The notes beneath the pieces are model-generated. The model was not told the DNA's origin. It was given only the letters and a program-made list of their open reading frames with translations, and did not search any database. Below are positions 8,513-17,760 of a DNA stretch of 64,000 nucleotides, in pieces (position 1 is the stretch's first letter; each line of letters begins with the position of its first letter). The translations under genes were made by a program, and so were the position numbers. The stretch lies in NCBI RefSeq assembly GCF_009912395.1, contig NZ_WNDO01000002.1, positions 1-64,000 of the forward strand. Direction: 5' to 3'. Source of the stretch: Luteibacter sp. GTDB lineage: Bacteria > Pseudomonadota > Gammaproteobacteria > Xanthomonadales > Rhodanobacteraceae.

Positions 8513-8905
8513 ATGGCACAAACGGGACGACCGCTCTCACCCCACCTGCAGGTCTACAAATGGCAAGTGCAGATGGCCACCTCCATCCTGCACCGCGCCA
8601 CCGGCATCATCCTTGCCGTCGGTAGCCTGCTCATCGTCTGGGGCCTCGCCGCCCTCGCCGCCGGTGAAGAGGCCTACGCCTGCTTCACGGCCTGCGCTTC
8701 CCACCCCCTGGGTATGATCGTCCTGGTCGGCTGGACCCTGGCGTTCTTCTACCACCTGTCCAACGGCATCCGTCACCTGGTCCAGGACACGGGCAAGGGT
8801 TACGCCATCCCCAGCTTCGTCCGCTCGAGCTGGCTCTCGGTCATCGCCGCCATCGTGCTCACCGTCATCGTCTGGGCCTTCGTGCTCACCGGAGGCCACG
8901 CATGA
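8513..8905 (+). CDS. sdhC: Succinate dehydrogenase cytochrome b556 subunit
   Basis: This 130-residue membrane anchor of complex II binds haem b and ubiquinone together with SdhD. The N-terminal PLSPHLQVYKWQVQMATSIL and the following HRATG are diagnostic, with the quinone-site serine and arginine in the SILHR segment. The haem-ligand histidine is in HLSNGIRHLVQD. Three membrane helices are evident. The stop overlaps the sdhD start by 4 bp. Confidence 0.96.
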   Translation: MAQTGRPLSPHLQVYKWQVQMATSILHRATGIILAVGSLLIVWGLAALAAGEEAYACFTACASHPLGMIVLVGWTLAFFYHLSNGIRHLVQDTGKGYAIPSFVRSSWLSVIAAIVLTVIVWAFVLTGGHA

Positions 8906-9288
8906 GCAAGGATCTTCGCAACCCGCTCGCTCGCGCCCGCGGCCTCGGTTCGGCAAAGGACGGCGTCCATCACTGGATGCTCCAGCGCGTCACCGCGATC
9001 GCCCTGGTCTTCCTGACCGTGTGGTTCCTCGTCATGGTGCTGGGCCTGCTGCACGCCGACTACGCCACCGCCCGCGCCACGGTCGCCAAACCCTGGAACG
9101 CCGTGCTGCTGATCGCCTTCGTCGTGACGGCCTTCCGCCACGCGGTGCTCGGCCTGCAGGTCGTCATCGAGGACTACGTCCACACGCGCTGGCTCGAAGT
9201 GGGCTCGCTCATCGTCATCAAGTTCATCGCCGTACTCGCCGCGCTCATGGGCGTGCTGGCCGTGCTGCGCATCGCGCTCGGAAGCTGA
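8902..9288 (+). CDS. sdhD: Succinate dehydrogenase membrane anchor subunit
   Basis: This 128-residue subunit has three membrane helices. It begins MSKDLRNPLARARGLGSAKD, includes HHWMLQRVTAIAL (quinone-site region) and has a helix 2 containing TAFRHAVLGLQVVIEDYVH with the haem-ligand histidine and the conserved aspartate-tyrosine pair. It overlaps sdhC by 4 bp and ends 3 bp before sdhA. Confidence 0.95.
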   Translation: MSKDLRNPLARARGLGSAKDGVHHWMLQRVTAIALVFLTVWFLVMVLGLLHADYATARATVAKPWNAVLLIAFVVTAFRHAVLGLQVVIEDYVHTRWLEVGSLIVIKFIAVLAALMGVLAVLRIALGS

Positions 9289-9291
9289 TCA

Positions 9292-11079
9292 ATGGAAGCC
9301 TACAAGGTCCAACAACATAAGTACGACGTGATCGTGGTCGGCGCCGGTGGCGCAGGCCTGCGCGCCACCTTCGGCCTGGCCGAGAAGGGCCTCAAGGCCG
9401 CGTGCATCACCAAGGTGTTCCCGACCCGCTCGCACACCGTGGCGGCACAGGGCGGCATCTCGGCCGCGCTCGGCAACATGGGCGAAGACGACTGGCGCTT
9501 CCACTTCTACGACACGATCAAGGGTTCCGACTGGCTCGGCGACCAGGACGCCATCGAGTACATGTGCCGTGAGGCCATCCCGGCCATCATCGAGCTCGAA
9601 CACTATGGCGTGCCGTTCTCGCGTACCGAGGAAGGCAAGATCTACCAGCGTCCGTTCGGCGGCATGACCACCCACTACGGCAAGGGCACCGCGCAGCGCA
9701 CCTGCGCCGCGGCCGACCGTACGGGCCACGCCATCCTGCACACGCTGTACCAGCAGGCGCTGGCGCACGACGCCACGTTCTTCATCGAATACTTCGCCAT
9801 CGACCTCATCTTCGACAAGGATGGCGTCTGCCGTGGCGTCCTCGCGCTCGACATGAACGAAGGCACGCTGCACCTGTTCCGCGGCCATGCCGTGGTCATG
9901 GCCACCGGCGGCTACGGCCGTGCGTACTTCAGCGCCACCTCGGCCCACACCTGCACGGGTGACGGCGGCGGCATGGTGCTGCGCGCGGGCCTGCCGCTCC
10001 AGGACATGGAGTTCGTGCAGTTCCACCCGACCGGCATCTACGGCGCCGGCTGCCTCATCACCGAAGGCGTGCGTGGCGAGGGCGGTTACCTCACCAACTC
10101 CGAGGGTGAGCGCTTCATGGAGCGCTACGCGCCGAACGCCAAGGACCTCGCCTCGCGCGACGTCGTCAGCCGCGCGATGACCATCGAGATCCGCGAAGGC
10201 CGTGGCGTGGGCCCGAACAAGGACCACATCCACCTCAACCTGATGCACTTGGGTCCCGAGGTCATCGGTGAGCGTCTCCCGGGCATCGCCGAGTCCGCGC
10301 GCATCTTTGCGGGCGTCGACGTCACCAAGGAGCCGATCCCGGTGCTGCCGACCGTCCACTACAACATGGGCGGCATCCCCACCAACTATCACGGCGAAGT
10401 CGTCACCAAGCGCGACGACAACCCGGATTCCGTGGTGTCGGGCCTGTTCGCCATCGGCGAGGCGGCCTGCGTGTCGGTGCACGGCGCCAACCGTCTGGGC
10501 TCCAACTCGCTGCTCGACCTCGTGGTGTTCGGCCGCTCGGTGGCCAACCGCTGCGCCGAGATCATCAAGCCGGGCACGGCCCACCCGGACCTGCCGGCCA
10601 ACGCGCTGGACCAGGCCCTGGGTCGCTTCGACGCGCTGCGCAACGCGGACGGCGATACGCCGACCTCGCAGATTCGCGCCGAGATGCAGAAGACCATGCA
10701 GAACGACGCTGCGGTGTTCCGCACCGGCGACACGCTGAAGGAAGGCTCGACCAAGATCTCCGAGGTGTTCTCGAAGTTCAAGGACGTGAAGGTCACCGAC
10801 CGTTCGCTGGTCTGGAACTCCGACCTCATCGAGACCCTGGAGCTGTCGAATCTGCTGGCCCAGGCCGTCGCCACCATGCACTCGGCCGAACAACGTCCCG
10901 AGAGCCGTGGCGCCCATGCCCGCGAAGACTTCCCGGACCGCGACGACCACGACTGGCAGAAGCACACGCTGGTGTGGATCGACGAGGAAGGCCGTTCGAC
11001 GTTCGATTTCCGTCCGGTGCACATGTACACCCTGACGGACGAAGTCGAAGTCGTGCCGCCCAAGAAGCGCGTTTACTGA
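9292..11079 (+). CDS. sdhA: Succinate dehydrogenase flavoprotein subunit
   Basis: This 595-residue catalytic subunit oxidises succinate to fumarate. The FAD dinucleotide site [11 protein letters not shown] is at residues 16-26. The FAD is expected to attach covalently to His 48 in [11 protein letters not shown]. The substrate and catalytic segments [21 protein letters not shown] and [11 protein letters not shown] are intact. Flavinylation would need SdhE, encoded downstream in this same cluster, and the SDHAF4-like protein upstream. A 577-codon frame on the opposite strand is a coding shadow. Confidence 0.97.
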   Translation: MEAYKVQQHKYDVIVVGAGGAGLRATFGLAEKGLKAACITKVFPTRSHTVAAQGGISAALGNMGEDDWRFHFYDTIKGSDWLGDQDAIEYMCREAIPAIIELEHYGVPFSRTEEGKIYQRPFGGMTTHYGKGTAQRTCAAADRTGHAILHTLYQQALAHDATFFIEYFAIDLIFDKDGVCRGVLALDMNEGTLHLFRGHAVVMATGGYGRAYFSATSAHTCTGDGGGMVLRAGLPLQDMEFVQFHPTGIYGAGCLITEGVRGEGGYLTNSEGERFMERYAPNAKDLASRDVVSRAMTIEIREGRGVGPNKDHIHLNLMHLGPEVIGERLPGIAESARIFAGVDVTKEPIPVLPTVHYNMGGIPTNYHGEVVTKRDDNPDSVVSGLFAIGEAACVSVHGANRLGSNSLLDLVVFGRSVANRCAEIIKPGTAHPDLPANALDQALGRFDALRNADGDTPTSQIRAEMQKTMQNDAAVFRTGDTLKEGSTKISEVFSKFKDVKVTDRSLVWNSDLIETLELSNLLAQAVATMHSAEQRPESRGAHAREDFPDRDDHDWQKHTLVWIDEEGRSTFDFRPVHMYTLTDEVEVVPPKKRVY

Positions 11080-11100
11080 TACCGGACCGGAGAGGCAATC

Positions 11101-11886
11101 GTGGCAGAGTTCACGCTACCCAAGAATTCCAAAATTACGGCCGGCAAGCATTTCCCGGCGAAGGGCGCGAAGAATACGCGCACCTTCAAGATCTACCGCT
11201 GGACGCCGGATGACGGCAAGAACCCGCGCACCGACACGTACGAAGTCGACCTCGACACGTGCGGTCCGATGGTTCTCGATGCCCTGCTGAAGATCAAGAA
11301 CGAAATCGACTCGACCCTGTCGCTGCGCCGTTCGTGCCGTGAAGGCATCTGCGGTTCCTGCGCCATGAACATCCAGGGCACGAACACGCTGGCCTGCACG
11401 CGCTCCATCGAGGAGTGCGGCAGCGGCACGATCAGCATCTACCCGCTGCCGCACATGCCGGTGGTGAAGGATCTCGTGCCCGACCTGACGCATTTCTATG
11501 CGCAGTTCGCGTCGATCAAGCCGTGGATCCGCACGCAGAGCCCGGCGCCCGCCGACAAGGAGCGCCTGCAGTCGCCGGAAGACCGCAAGAAGCTCGACGG
11601 TCTCTACGAGTGCATCCTCTGCGCCTGCTGCTCCACGTCGTGCCCGAGCTACTGGTGGAACGGCGACCGTTACCTCGGTCCCGCGATCCTGCTCCAGGCC
11701 TATCGCTGGATCGTCGACAGCCGCGACGAGGATACGGGCAACCGCCTGGAAGACCTCGAAGATCCGTTCAAACTCTACCGCTGCCACACGATCATGAACT
11801 GCGCGCGCACCTGCCCGAAGGGTCTGAACCCGGCGAAGGCGATCGCGGAGATCAAGAAGCTGATCGTCCAGCGCCGCGGCGTCTGA
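11101..11886 (+). CDS. sdhB: Succinate dehydrogenase iron-sulfur subunit
   Basis: This 261-residue protein carries three clusters that pass electrons from FAD to quinone. The 2Fe-2S ligands are in [13 protein letters not shown]; the 4Fe-4S ligands are in [17 protein letters not shown], and the 3Fe-4S ligands include those in [19 protein letters not shown]. The start codon is GTG at 11101, 21 bp after sdhA. Full length. Confidence 0.96.
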   Translation: MAEFTLPKNSKITAGKHFPAKGAKNTRTFKIYRWTPDDGKNPRTDTYEVDLDTCGPMVLDALLKIKNEIDSTLSLRRSCREGICGSCAMNIQGTNTLACTRSIEECGSGTISIYPLPHMPVVKDLVPDLTHFYAQFASIKPWIRTQSPAPADKERLQSPEDRKKLDGLYECILCACCSTSCPSYWWNGDRYLGPAILLQAYRWIVDSRDEDTGNRLEDLEDPFKLYRCHTIMNCARTCPKGLNPAKAIAEIKKLIVQRRGV

Positions 11887-11894
11887 TAGGAACA

Positions 11895-11961
11895 TGTAGG
11901 AGCGCGCTTGCGCGCGATGGGGTTGCCGCGAGGTCCCATCGCGCGCAAGCGCGCTCCTACA
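11895..11961. repeat. REP-like palindrome pair between sdhB and sdhE
   Basis: This is an inverted pair of the TGTAGGAGCGCGCTTGCGCG unit. It lies inside the sdh transcription unit, just after sdhB and 8 bp before sdhE. In such positions REP hairpins can protect upstream mRNA from 3' exonucleases and lower expression of what follows. Confidence 0.85.
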
Positions 11962-11969
11962 GCCATCTG

Positions 11970-12218
11970 ATGGAAGATGCCCGCCTCAAACGCCTGCGCT
12001 GGCGTACCCGCCGCGGTACGCGCGAGCTCGATCGCCTGTTCGGGTGGTGGCTCGACGAGCGCTTCGCCGACGCCGACGAACCGGCGCGGATGGCATTCGA
12101 TGAACTGCTCGACGTCCAGGATCCCGATCTCTGGGATTGGGTGATGGGCCATGCCCGCGCCTCTCGCGAGGACTGGCAGGCCATCATCGATGAGATCCGA
12201 TCGCGGCATAACCTTTGA
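11970..12218 (+). CDS. sdhE: FAD assembly factor SdhE
   Basis: This 82-residue protein promotes covalent attachment of FAD to SdhA. The family motif RRGTRELDRLFGWW (RGxxE) is at residues 14-27, and a helical acidic C-terminus follows (DLWDWVMG). The ATG at 11970 lies directly after the REP element. The next gene starts 29 bp before its stop, so the two are coupled. Confidence 0.92.
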   Translation: MEDARLKRLRWRTRRGTRELDRLFGWWLDERFADADEPARMAFDELLDVQDPDLWDWVMGHARASREDWQAIIDEIRSRHNL

Positions 12219-12594
12219 TGTCAGGCCTTCGCCCGGGCTCGCGCTGAGCCTGCGGGTGCTCGTTGTCGCCACGTCCATTGCCATGCTGCTCTGCGGCCTG
12301 CCCCTGGCGGCTCGCGTGGCCCTTTGCGCGGCCGTTCTATGCCACGGCGAATGGCGTGTCCGCGCCTGCCTGACGTCTCCGCTCGCATGGGTGGGCTGGG
12401 CCTCGGACGGCGTCTGGACTGTGGTCGATCGCCACGGGGAGGCCTTTCCGGCCGAACTGTGCGGCTCGCGCGTGGTCGGAACCTGGGTATCGCTGCGCCT
12501 GCGCTGGCAGGACCGAACCACTACGCTTTTGCTCATGGACGACAACGTCGCCGCTGACGACCGGCGCCGGCTGCGCGTGCGGCTCGGACGGTAG
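12190..12594 (+). CDS. ygfX: YgfX-like small membrane protein
   Basis: This is a 134-residue protein overlapping the sdhE 3' end. It has two adjacent hydrophobic helices (about residues 17-50), then a soluble domain with HGEWRVRACLTSP and WQDRTTTLLLMDDNV. Position directly after sdhE and overall plan match YgfX (CptA), once proposed as a toxin of an sdhE-ygfX pair and otherwise linked to flavinylation. Sequence similarity in this family is low, so the call rests mostly on synteny. Confidence 0.7.
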   Translation: MRSDRGITFDVRPSPGLALSLRVLVVATSIAMLLCGLPLAARVALCAAVLCHGEWRVRACLTSPLAWVGWASDGVWTVVDRHGEAFPAELCGSRVVGTWVSLRLRWQDRTTTLLLMDDNVAADDRRRLRVRLGR

Positions 12595-12723
12595 TCCAGC
12601 CCTGCCAGGGCTTGAACGGGCAGGGCGGGGCGACCTTGCCGGAAGCGGCCGCATCGGGCAATCTGCCGCGCGGTACGTGCCTTTCGTGGCGGCCCTCTCC
12701 CTACAAGGTGCTTTACGACAGGT

Positions 12724-13965
12724 ATGTTCAGACCCCTCGAACTCTTCGTCGGCCTGCGTTACACGCGGGCCAAGCGACGCAACCAGTTCATTTCCTTCAT
12801 TTCCACCGTGTCGATCATCTGCATCGCCATCAGCGTCACGGCGCTGATCACGGTCATGTCGGTAATGAACGGCTTCCAGCACGAGTTGCGCACCCGCATC
12901 CTCGGCGCTGTCTCGCACGTCACGGTGTCGGGCATCGACGAGACGGTGCAGAACTGGCAGAAGACCGTGGACACGGCCCGCAGCATCGGCCACGTGCGTG
13001 GCGCCGCGCCCTATGTCGAGATCCAGGCCTTCCTGCAGGCCCGTCGCTCGGGTGGCGCGCTCATCCGCGGCGTGGTGCCGTCGATGGAGCCGAACGTCTC
13101 CGACATCGATCAGCACATGGTCGAGGGCAAGATGACCGACCTCACCGATCACAGCTGGAACATCGTGCTGGGTCGCGAGCTGGCGTTGTCGCTGGGCGTC
13201 AACAAGGGCGACAAGGTCACCGTGGTGGTCCCGCAGTTCACGGCCACGCCGATCGGCGCGATGCCCAAGCTGCGCAGCTTCACGGTGAGCGGCATCTTCG
13301 AGCTGGGCATCCAGGAGTACGACGCGAACCTCGCGCTGATCTCCATGCAGGACGCGGAGCGCCTGAACGGCTTCGATGGGCCCACCGGCATCCGCCTGAA
13401 GCTGGACGACCTCAGCGAGGCCTTCCCGGTGGCGCAGGAGCTGGTCAACAAGCTGGGCCAGTCCTATCGCGTGGAAACCTGGATGGACACGCACGCCAAC
13501 TTCTTCCGGGCGACCGAGATGGAGAAGAAGGTGATGTTCATCATCCTCTCGCTCATCGTCCTGGTCGCCGTCATCAACCTCATCTCCATGCTGATGATGC
13601 TGGTCACCGACAAGCAGGCCGACATCGCCATTTTGCGCACGCTGGGTTCCACGCCGCGCAGCATCATGGGCATGTTCATGGTGCAAGGCGTGCTCGTGGG
13701 CGTCGTCGGCATCGCCTTCGGCGTGGGCCTGGGCTGCCTGCTGTCGGCGAATCTGCCGGCGCTGGTGAAATGGATCGAAGGCCTCACCGGCCGCCAGTTC
13801 CTCTCGCCTGACGTCTACTACATCAGCGAAGTGCCCAGCGAACTGCTCTGGTCCGACGTGGGCTGGGTGGTGCTGGTCACCTTCATCTTCTCGCTGCTGG
13901 CTACCCTCTACCCGGCGTGGCGCGCTTCGCGCACGCAGCCCGCCCAGGCGCTCCGCTATGAATGA
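12724..13965 (+). CDS. LolC/LolE-type lipoprotein-releasing permease
   Basis: This 413-residue inner-membrane protein has one N-terminal helix ([20 protein letters not shown]), a large periplasmic MacB-like domain, and three C-terminal helices in an FtsX domain (residues about 270-405). With LolD it extracts lipoproteins from the inner membrane and passes them to LolA. Only one permease gene is present here, so the complex may be a homodimeric LolF-type. A partner elsewhere cannot be excluded. It overlaps lolD by 8 bp. Confidence 0.9.
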   Translation: MFRPLELFVGLRYTRAKRRNQFISFISTVSIICIAISVTALITVMSVMNGFQHELRTRILGAVSHVTVSGIDETVQNWQKTVDTARSIGHVRGAAPYVEIQAFLQARRSGGALIRGVVPSMEPNVSDIDQHMVEGKMTDLTDHSWNIVLGRELALSLGVNKGDKVTVVVPQFTATPIGAMPKLRSFTVSGIFELGIQEYDANLALISMQDAERLNGFDGPTGIRLKLDDLSEAFPVAQELVNKLGQSYRVETWMDTHANFFRATEMEKKVMFIILSLIVLVAVINLISMLMMLVTDKQADIAILRTLGSTPRSIMGMFMVQGVLVGVVGIAFGVGLGCLLSANLPALVKWIEGLTGRQFLSPDVYYISEVPSELLWSDVGWVVLVTFIFSLLATLYPAWRASRTQPAQALRYE

Positions 13966-14650
13966 TTCCTCCAACGACATCGTCCTGCGCGCCACCGGTG
14001 TCGCGAAGGTCTACGAAGAGGGCGATCTGCGCACTGGCGTGCTGTCGAACGTGAACTTCAGCCTGCGCCGCGGCGAGACGCTGTCCATCGTTGGCGCGTC
14101 GGGCTCGGGCAAGTCCACGCTGCTTCACATCATCGGTGGCCTGGATACGCTCAGCGCCGGCTCGGTCGAGGTCAACGGTCGCGTGCTTTCGGAGCTGTCC
14201 GATGCGGAGCGCGGTCGTGAGCGCAATCGCTCGCTCGGCTTCATCTACCAGTTCCATCACCTGTTGCCCGAATTCACGGCACTGGAAAACGTCTGCATGC
14301 CGCTGCTGATCCGCGGCGTGGCGATTTCACAGGCGCAGAAGGAGGCCGCGGCGCTGCTTGCACGAGTGGGGCTGGGCGATCGCCTGCGTCATCGCCCGGC
14401 GGAGATGTCCGGTGGCGAGCGCCAGCGTTGCGCGGTGGCACGTGCCCTGGTGACGCGCCCGGCCTGCGTGCTCGGCGACGAGCCTACCGGCAACCTCGAC
14501 GAGGCCAACGCGGCTCACGTCTACGAACTGATGCTCGAACTCAATCGCGAGATCGGCACCAGCTTCGTCCTGGTCACTCACGATTCCCGCCTGGCGGGCA
14601 AGATGGACCGCACGCTGGAATTGAAGGGCGGCGAACTTCACCCGCGCTGA
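13958..14650 (+). CDS. lolD: Lipoprotein-releasing ABC transporter ATP-binding protein
   Basis: This is a 230-residue ATPase. Walker [10 protein letters not shown] is at 46-54, the Q-loop [15 protein letters not shown] near 98, the signature [15 protein letters not shown] at 150-164, and Walker [12 protein letters not shown] at about 171-181, with the switch histidine in VLVTHD. The [10 protein letters not shown] segment is typical of LolD/MacB ATPases. It is translationally coupled to the preceding permease gene. A REP hairpin follows at once. Confidence 0.95.
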   Translation: MNDSSNDIVLRATGVAKVYEEGDLRTGVLSNVNFSLRRGETLSIVGASGSGKSTLLHIIGGLDTLSAGSVEVNGRVLSELSDAERGRERNRSLGFIYQFHHLLPEFTALENVCMPLLIRGVAISQAQKEAAALLARVGLGDRLRHRPAEMSGGERQRCAVARALVTRPACVLGDEPTGNLDEANAAHVYELMLELNREIGTSFVLVTHDSRLAGKMDRTLELKGGELHPR

Positions 14651-14651
14651 T

Positions 14652-14697
14652 GGTAGGAGCGCGCTTGCGCGCGATCGCGCGCAAGCGCGCTCCTACA
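14652..14697. repeat. REP-like perfect palindrome
   Basis: Two REP units meet head to head with almost no spacer, giving a near-perfect palindrome of about 44 bp. It lies between the convergent ends of lolD and the anti-sigma gene and probably acts as a transcript boundary. Confidence 0.88.
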
Positions 14698-14706
14698 GAA
14701 GCCGTG

Positions 14707-15456
14707 TCAGATGGAGCGGCCGGTCACCCGCTGGACCGCAGCACGGCCGGCGGCGTCAGCCAGGCCCACCACCGCGTAATTGTGCCCGTCGCGCGACCAG
14801 TAATCGGCCAGCAGGCCGTCCTGTTCGCGCTCGCCGCGCTGGAGCAGGTGGCGTGCCGCACCCGGCGGCCGCACGTAGAAACTCACCGTATGCCCGGCGC
14901 CGTCGTCGTACAGGATCATGGCGGCCGCCCCCTGGTCGGTGGCGAACAGCCGGCCGCCCATCGGCCGGAAGCCGGCGTCCGCGAGGTCCGGTAACTGCGC
15001 GGTCGGCCCGACGCGTCCGGCCAGCCACGCGCGCAGGTCGTTCTCGTTGCCCGTCGTGATGTCCATGCCCAGTCCGTGCTCCACCGCCAGCAGGCGGTAG
15101 GCCTGCATGGCGTCGGCCATGGGAGCGACCGCCCCGCGACCCATGCCGCGCGCCGACCAGCCGCCGATGCCGCCGGCGGCGAGGCAGAACATCAGGCCGG
15201 CGGCGATCGCCAGGCGTGACAGCCGTCGCTGCCGGCGACGCGCACGGACCAGCACCGGATCGAGGCCCGGCGACGACACCAGGTCGCCGGCCAGCAGGGC
15301 GCGCAGTTGCTGGGCGTCCTGGCGCCAGCCCTGGACCTCGAGGGCGCGCTCGGGATGGCGGTCGAGGTAGCGCTCGACCTCGGCCCGGTCCGGGCCGTCG
15401 AGATGACCGTCCACGTAGGCATGGATGTCGTGTTCGCTCGGAGGGGTCTGGGTCAT
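14707..15456 (-). CDS. Anti-sigma factor, single-pass membrane protein
   Basis: This is a 249-residue protein. The N-terminal part (EHDIHAYVDGHLDGPDRAEVE) is the zinc-finger-like anti-sigma helical domain in a form lacking the usual cysteines. A membrane helix lies at about residues 82-102, followed by a periplasmic sensor domain. It overlaps the sigma gene by 4 bp, so it should bind that sigma at the membrane until released by an unknown signal. Confidence 0.85.
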   Translation of the reverse strand: MTQTPPSEHDIHAYVDGHLDGPDRAEVERYLDRHPERALEVQGWRQDAQQLRALLAGDLVSSPGLDPVLVRARRRQRRLSRLAIAAGLMFCLAAGGIGGWSARGMGRGAVAPMADAMQAYRLLAVEHGLGMDITTGNENDLRAWLAGRVGPTAQLPDLADAGFRPMGGRLFATDQGAAAMILYDDGAGHTVSFYVRPPGAARHLLQRGEREQDGLLADYWSRDGHNYAVVGLADAAGRAAVQRVTGRSI

Positions 15457-15968
15457 TTCAGCAGTCGCAGGGAAGGGGATTCGGGGATGACGCCCTCGCC
15501 TAGCCGGTGCAAGGCCTGGCGGGCACGGGACAGCCGCGACATGACGGTGCCGATCGGCACCTGGAGGATGTCGGCGACCTCCTGGTAGCTCATGCCTTCC
15601 ACGGTCACCCAGAGCAGCAGGCTGCGCTGCTCGACGGGCAGGGAGGCGAAGGCGGCCAGGGTCGAATGGGCCACGGCCACGCGCTCGGCGGACGGCCAGG
15701 TAGGCTCATCTTCGGCAAGCGAGCCCAGGAACCGGGCATGAAGGCTGGCGCGTCGTTTTGAATCGAGGTAAATCCGGTACAAGATCGCGAAAAGCCAGGC
15801 GCGCAGACTCTGTGCCTCGCGTCGGCTGGACCAGCGCGAGAGGGCACGTTCCAAGGTGGACTGGACGAGATCGTCCGCGGCGTTCGGGTCGCGGGCAAGC
15901 CATAGGGCGAAGCGCCGCAGTCGCGGCAGCAGGGCACGCAGTGCTTCGTCGATGGTCGGATCGGTCAT
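15453..15968 (-). CDS. ECF-type RNA polymerase sigma factor
   Basis: This 171-residue sigma70-family factor has only regions 2 and 4. Region 2 contains DPNAADDLVQSTLERALSRW and the -10 recognition part SLRAWLFAILYRIYLD. Region 4 carries the helix-turn-helix MSYQEVADILQVPIGTVMSR. It is divergent from the catalase/cytochrome b561 operon at 16101, and that layout suggests those genes are its targets. A GGAATAA-type element repeats between the two units (near 16024-16045) but I cannot assign a consensus. Confidence 0.93.
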   Translation of the reverse strand: MTDPTIDEALRALLPRLRRFALWLARDPNAADDLVQSTLERALSRWSSRREAQSLRAWLFAILYRIYLDSKRRASLHARFLGSLAEDEPTWPSAERVAVAHSTLAAFASLPVEQRSLLLWVTVEGMSYQEVADILQVPIGTVMSRLSRARQALHRLGEGVIPESPSLRLLK

Positions 15969-16100
15969 GCCGGGGCCTCGGCCGGGGGCGGTACATGGAC
16001 GTATGACGGCTACCGCGACGAATTATTCCCCGTCGAGGGAATAAATGTCGCGGACGTGCGTCCCACCCTGGACACCTCGCTGTGAGGACGGAGAAAGACC

Positions 16101-17180
16101 ATGCATGACCCATCATCGAAACGTCGTCCTCCCCACGCCCTCTGGCGCTGGGCGCTGATCGGCGTCGCCATGGCCGGATCGGCCGCCGCCTTCGGCTATG
16201 TGGGCGGCTGGCTTGCGCCCGGACGCCTCACGCCGAACAGCCTCGTCGACGCCCTTCAGGCCAACGGTGGCGATCATCCGGGGTACCGTCGCAACCATGC
16301 CAAGGGCATCTGCGTGGCCGGTCACTTCGAGTCCAGCGGCCTGCTGGCGCCGTATTCCTCGTCGCCGCTGTTCCAGCCAGGCAATACGCCGCTGGTCGGG
16401 CGCCTCGCGATTCCGGGCGGCAATCCCTATGCTCCCGACAGCTCCGCGCCCATCCGCAGCTTCGCGCTGCGCTTCGACCTGCCCGATGGCGAGCAGTGGC
16501 GCACGGGCATGAACGCGATGCCGGTGTTCCCGGTATCGACGCCGGAAGCGTTCTACGAGCTGCAGCTCGCCAGCCATCCGCTGCCGGATACGGGCAAGCC
16601 CGATCCCGAGCGCATGAAGGCGTTCTTCACCACGCATCCGGAGACCACGGCCTTCCTGGCCTGGGTGAAGACCGCCCATCCCTCGGCGAGTTACGCCACC
16701 GAAACCTACAACAGCCTCAACGCCTTCTACCTGCGCGATGCCGGCGGCCAGCGCCATGCCGTGCGCTGGCGCGTGGAGCCGGAGGGTGCGATTCCCGCCG
16801 CCAGTGGCCCGGCGGCAGGCGACACCGACTACCTGGCCGCGGACCTTCGCCAGCGCCTCGGCGCCGGCCCGCTGCGCTGGAAACTGGTGATGACCCTCGC
16901 GGGCCCCGGCGATCCGGTGGACGACGCCGCCAGCGTCTGGCCGGACGGTCGCCAGGAAGTGGTCGCCGGTACCGTGGTAATCGACGGCGAGCAGGCACAG
17001 GACAGCGGCCCGTGCCGTGACGTCAACTACGATCCGACTGTGCTTCCGCGGGGCATCGAGGTATCGGGCGATCCGTTGCTCGCGGCGAGATCCGCGGCTT
17101 ACGCGGAGTCCTATCTGCGACGAACGTCGGAGGAGGGCCACCTGCCGGGCACGGAATCCCCGAAGGAGGCCGCACGATGA
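16101..17180 (+). CDS. Catalase-related haem peroxidase (SrpA-like)
   Basis: This 359-residue protein has an N-terminal membrane anchor or signal (residues about 12-36). The small catalase-fold domain includes RRNHAKGICVAGHFE, with the distal histidine, and a C-terminal helix ARSAAYAESYLRR that supplies the proximal tyrosine. Family members (SrpA, KatA-minor) have weak catalase or organic peroxidase activity and face the periplasm. The next gene, cytochrome b561, overlaps by 4 bp. Placement opposite an ECF sigma pair suggests induction by an envelope oxidant. Confidence 0.88.
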   Translation: MHDPSSKRRPPHALWRWALIGVAMAGSAAAFGYVGGWLAPGRLTPNSLVDALQANGGDHPGYRRNHAKGICVAGHFESSGLLAPYSSSPLFQPGNTPLVGRLAIPGGNPYAPDSSAPIRSFALRFDLPDGEQWRTGMNAMPVFPVSTPEAFYELQLASHPLPDTGKPDPERMKAFFTTHPETTAFLAWVKTAHPSASYATETYNSLNAFYLRDAGGQRHAVRWRVEPEGAIPAASGPAAGDTDYLAADLRQRLGAGPLRWKLVMTLAGPGDPVDDAASVWPDGRQEVVAGTVVIDGEQAQDSGPCRDVNYDPTVLPRGIEVSGDPLLAARSAAYAESYLRRTSEEGHLPGTESPKEAAR

Positions 17181-17716
17181 ACGGCCAGCCGATGTTCCAC
17201 CCGTTCGCCCGAGTGATGCATTGGCTGATGGCCACCATGATCCTGGCCATGCTCTTCATCGGAGCCGGGATGGTCAGCACGGTGTCGGAAAAGCACCAGT
17301 GGCTCGTGGGCATCCACAAGCCGTTGGGCGCCGCCGTCTTCGTGCTGGCCCTGGTCAGGCTCGGGTTCCGCCTCACGCATCCCGCGCCGCCGCTGCCGGC
17401 CGACCTGCCGTTGTGGCAGAAGCTTGCCGCCCATGCGTCGCACTGGCTTCTCTACGCGCTCATGCTCGCCATGCCGCTGATCGGCTGGGGGATGCTCTCG
17501 GCCGGCGGCTATCCGGTGACGCTCGGTGGCGGCATCCAGCTGCCGTCGATCCTGCCCGCGAATCCGGCGTTGTTCGCCTGGCTGCGCGAGTCGCATCGCT
17601 ATCTTGCCTGGTTGTTCTTCCTGACCTTCCTGGCGCACATGGGTGCCGCGCTGATGCATGGCCTGATCCGGCGTGACGGCGTGCTGCGCAGCATGACGGT
17701 CGCGCGTCGCGACTGA
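17177..17716 (+). CDS. Cytochrome b561
   Basis: This is a 179-residue, four-helix membrane cytochrome. Haem-ligand histidines are in FARVMHWLMATM, VGIHKPLG, ASHWLLYALM and SHRYLAWLFF. Such proteins carry electrons from the quinone pool to periplasmic partners, and here the catalase-like protein encoded just upstream is the obvious candidate. The overlap of 4 bp supports joint translation. Confidence 0.93.
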   Translation: MNGQPMFHPFARVMHWLMATMILAMLFIGAGMVSTVSEKHQWLVGIHKPLGAAVFVLALVRLGFRLTHPAPPLPADLPLWQKLAAHASHWLLYALMLAMPLIGWGMLSAGGYPVTLGGGIQLPSILPANPALFAWLRESHRYLAWLFFLTFLAHMGAALMHGLIRRDGVLRSMTVARRD

Positions 17717-17760
17717 TCCACGAGGCGACAAGCAGGCGCATGCCCGGCACAATGCCGGGC

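Noticed and set aside
9289-11022. 577-codon open frame opposite sdhA
   Set aside because: Coding shadow of a certain sdhA gene; composition is Val/Arg/His/Gly-rich without domain features.
12337-13995. 552-codon frame opposite the Lol permease
   Set aside because: Same reason; the plus-strand permease has clear helices and family motifs.
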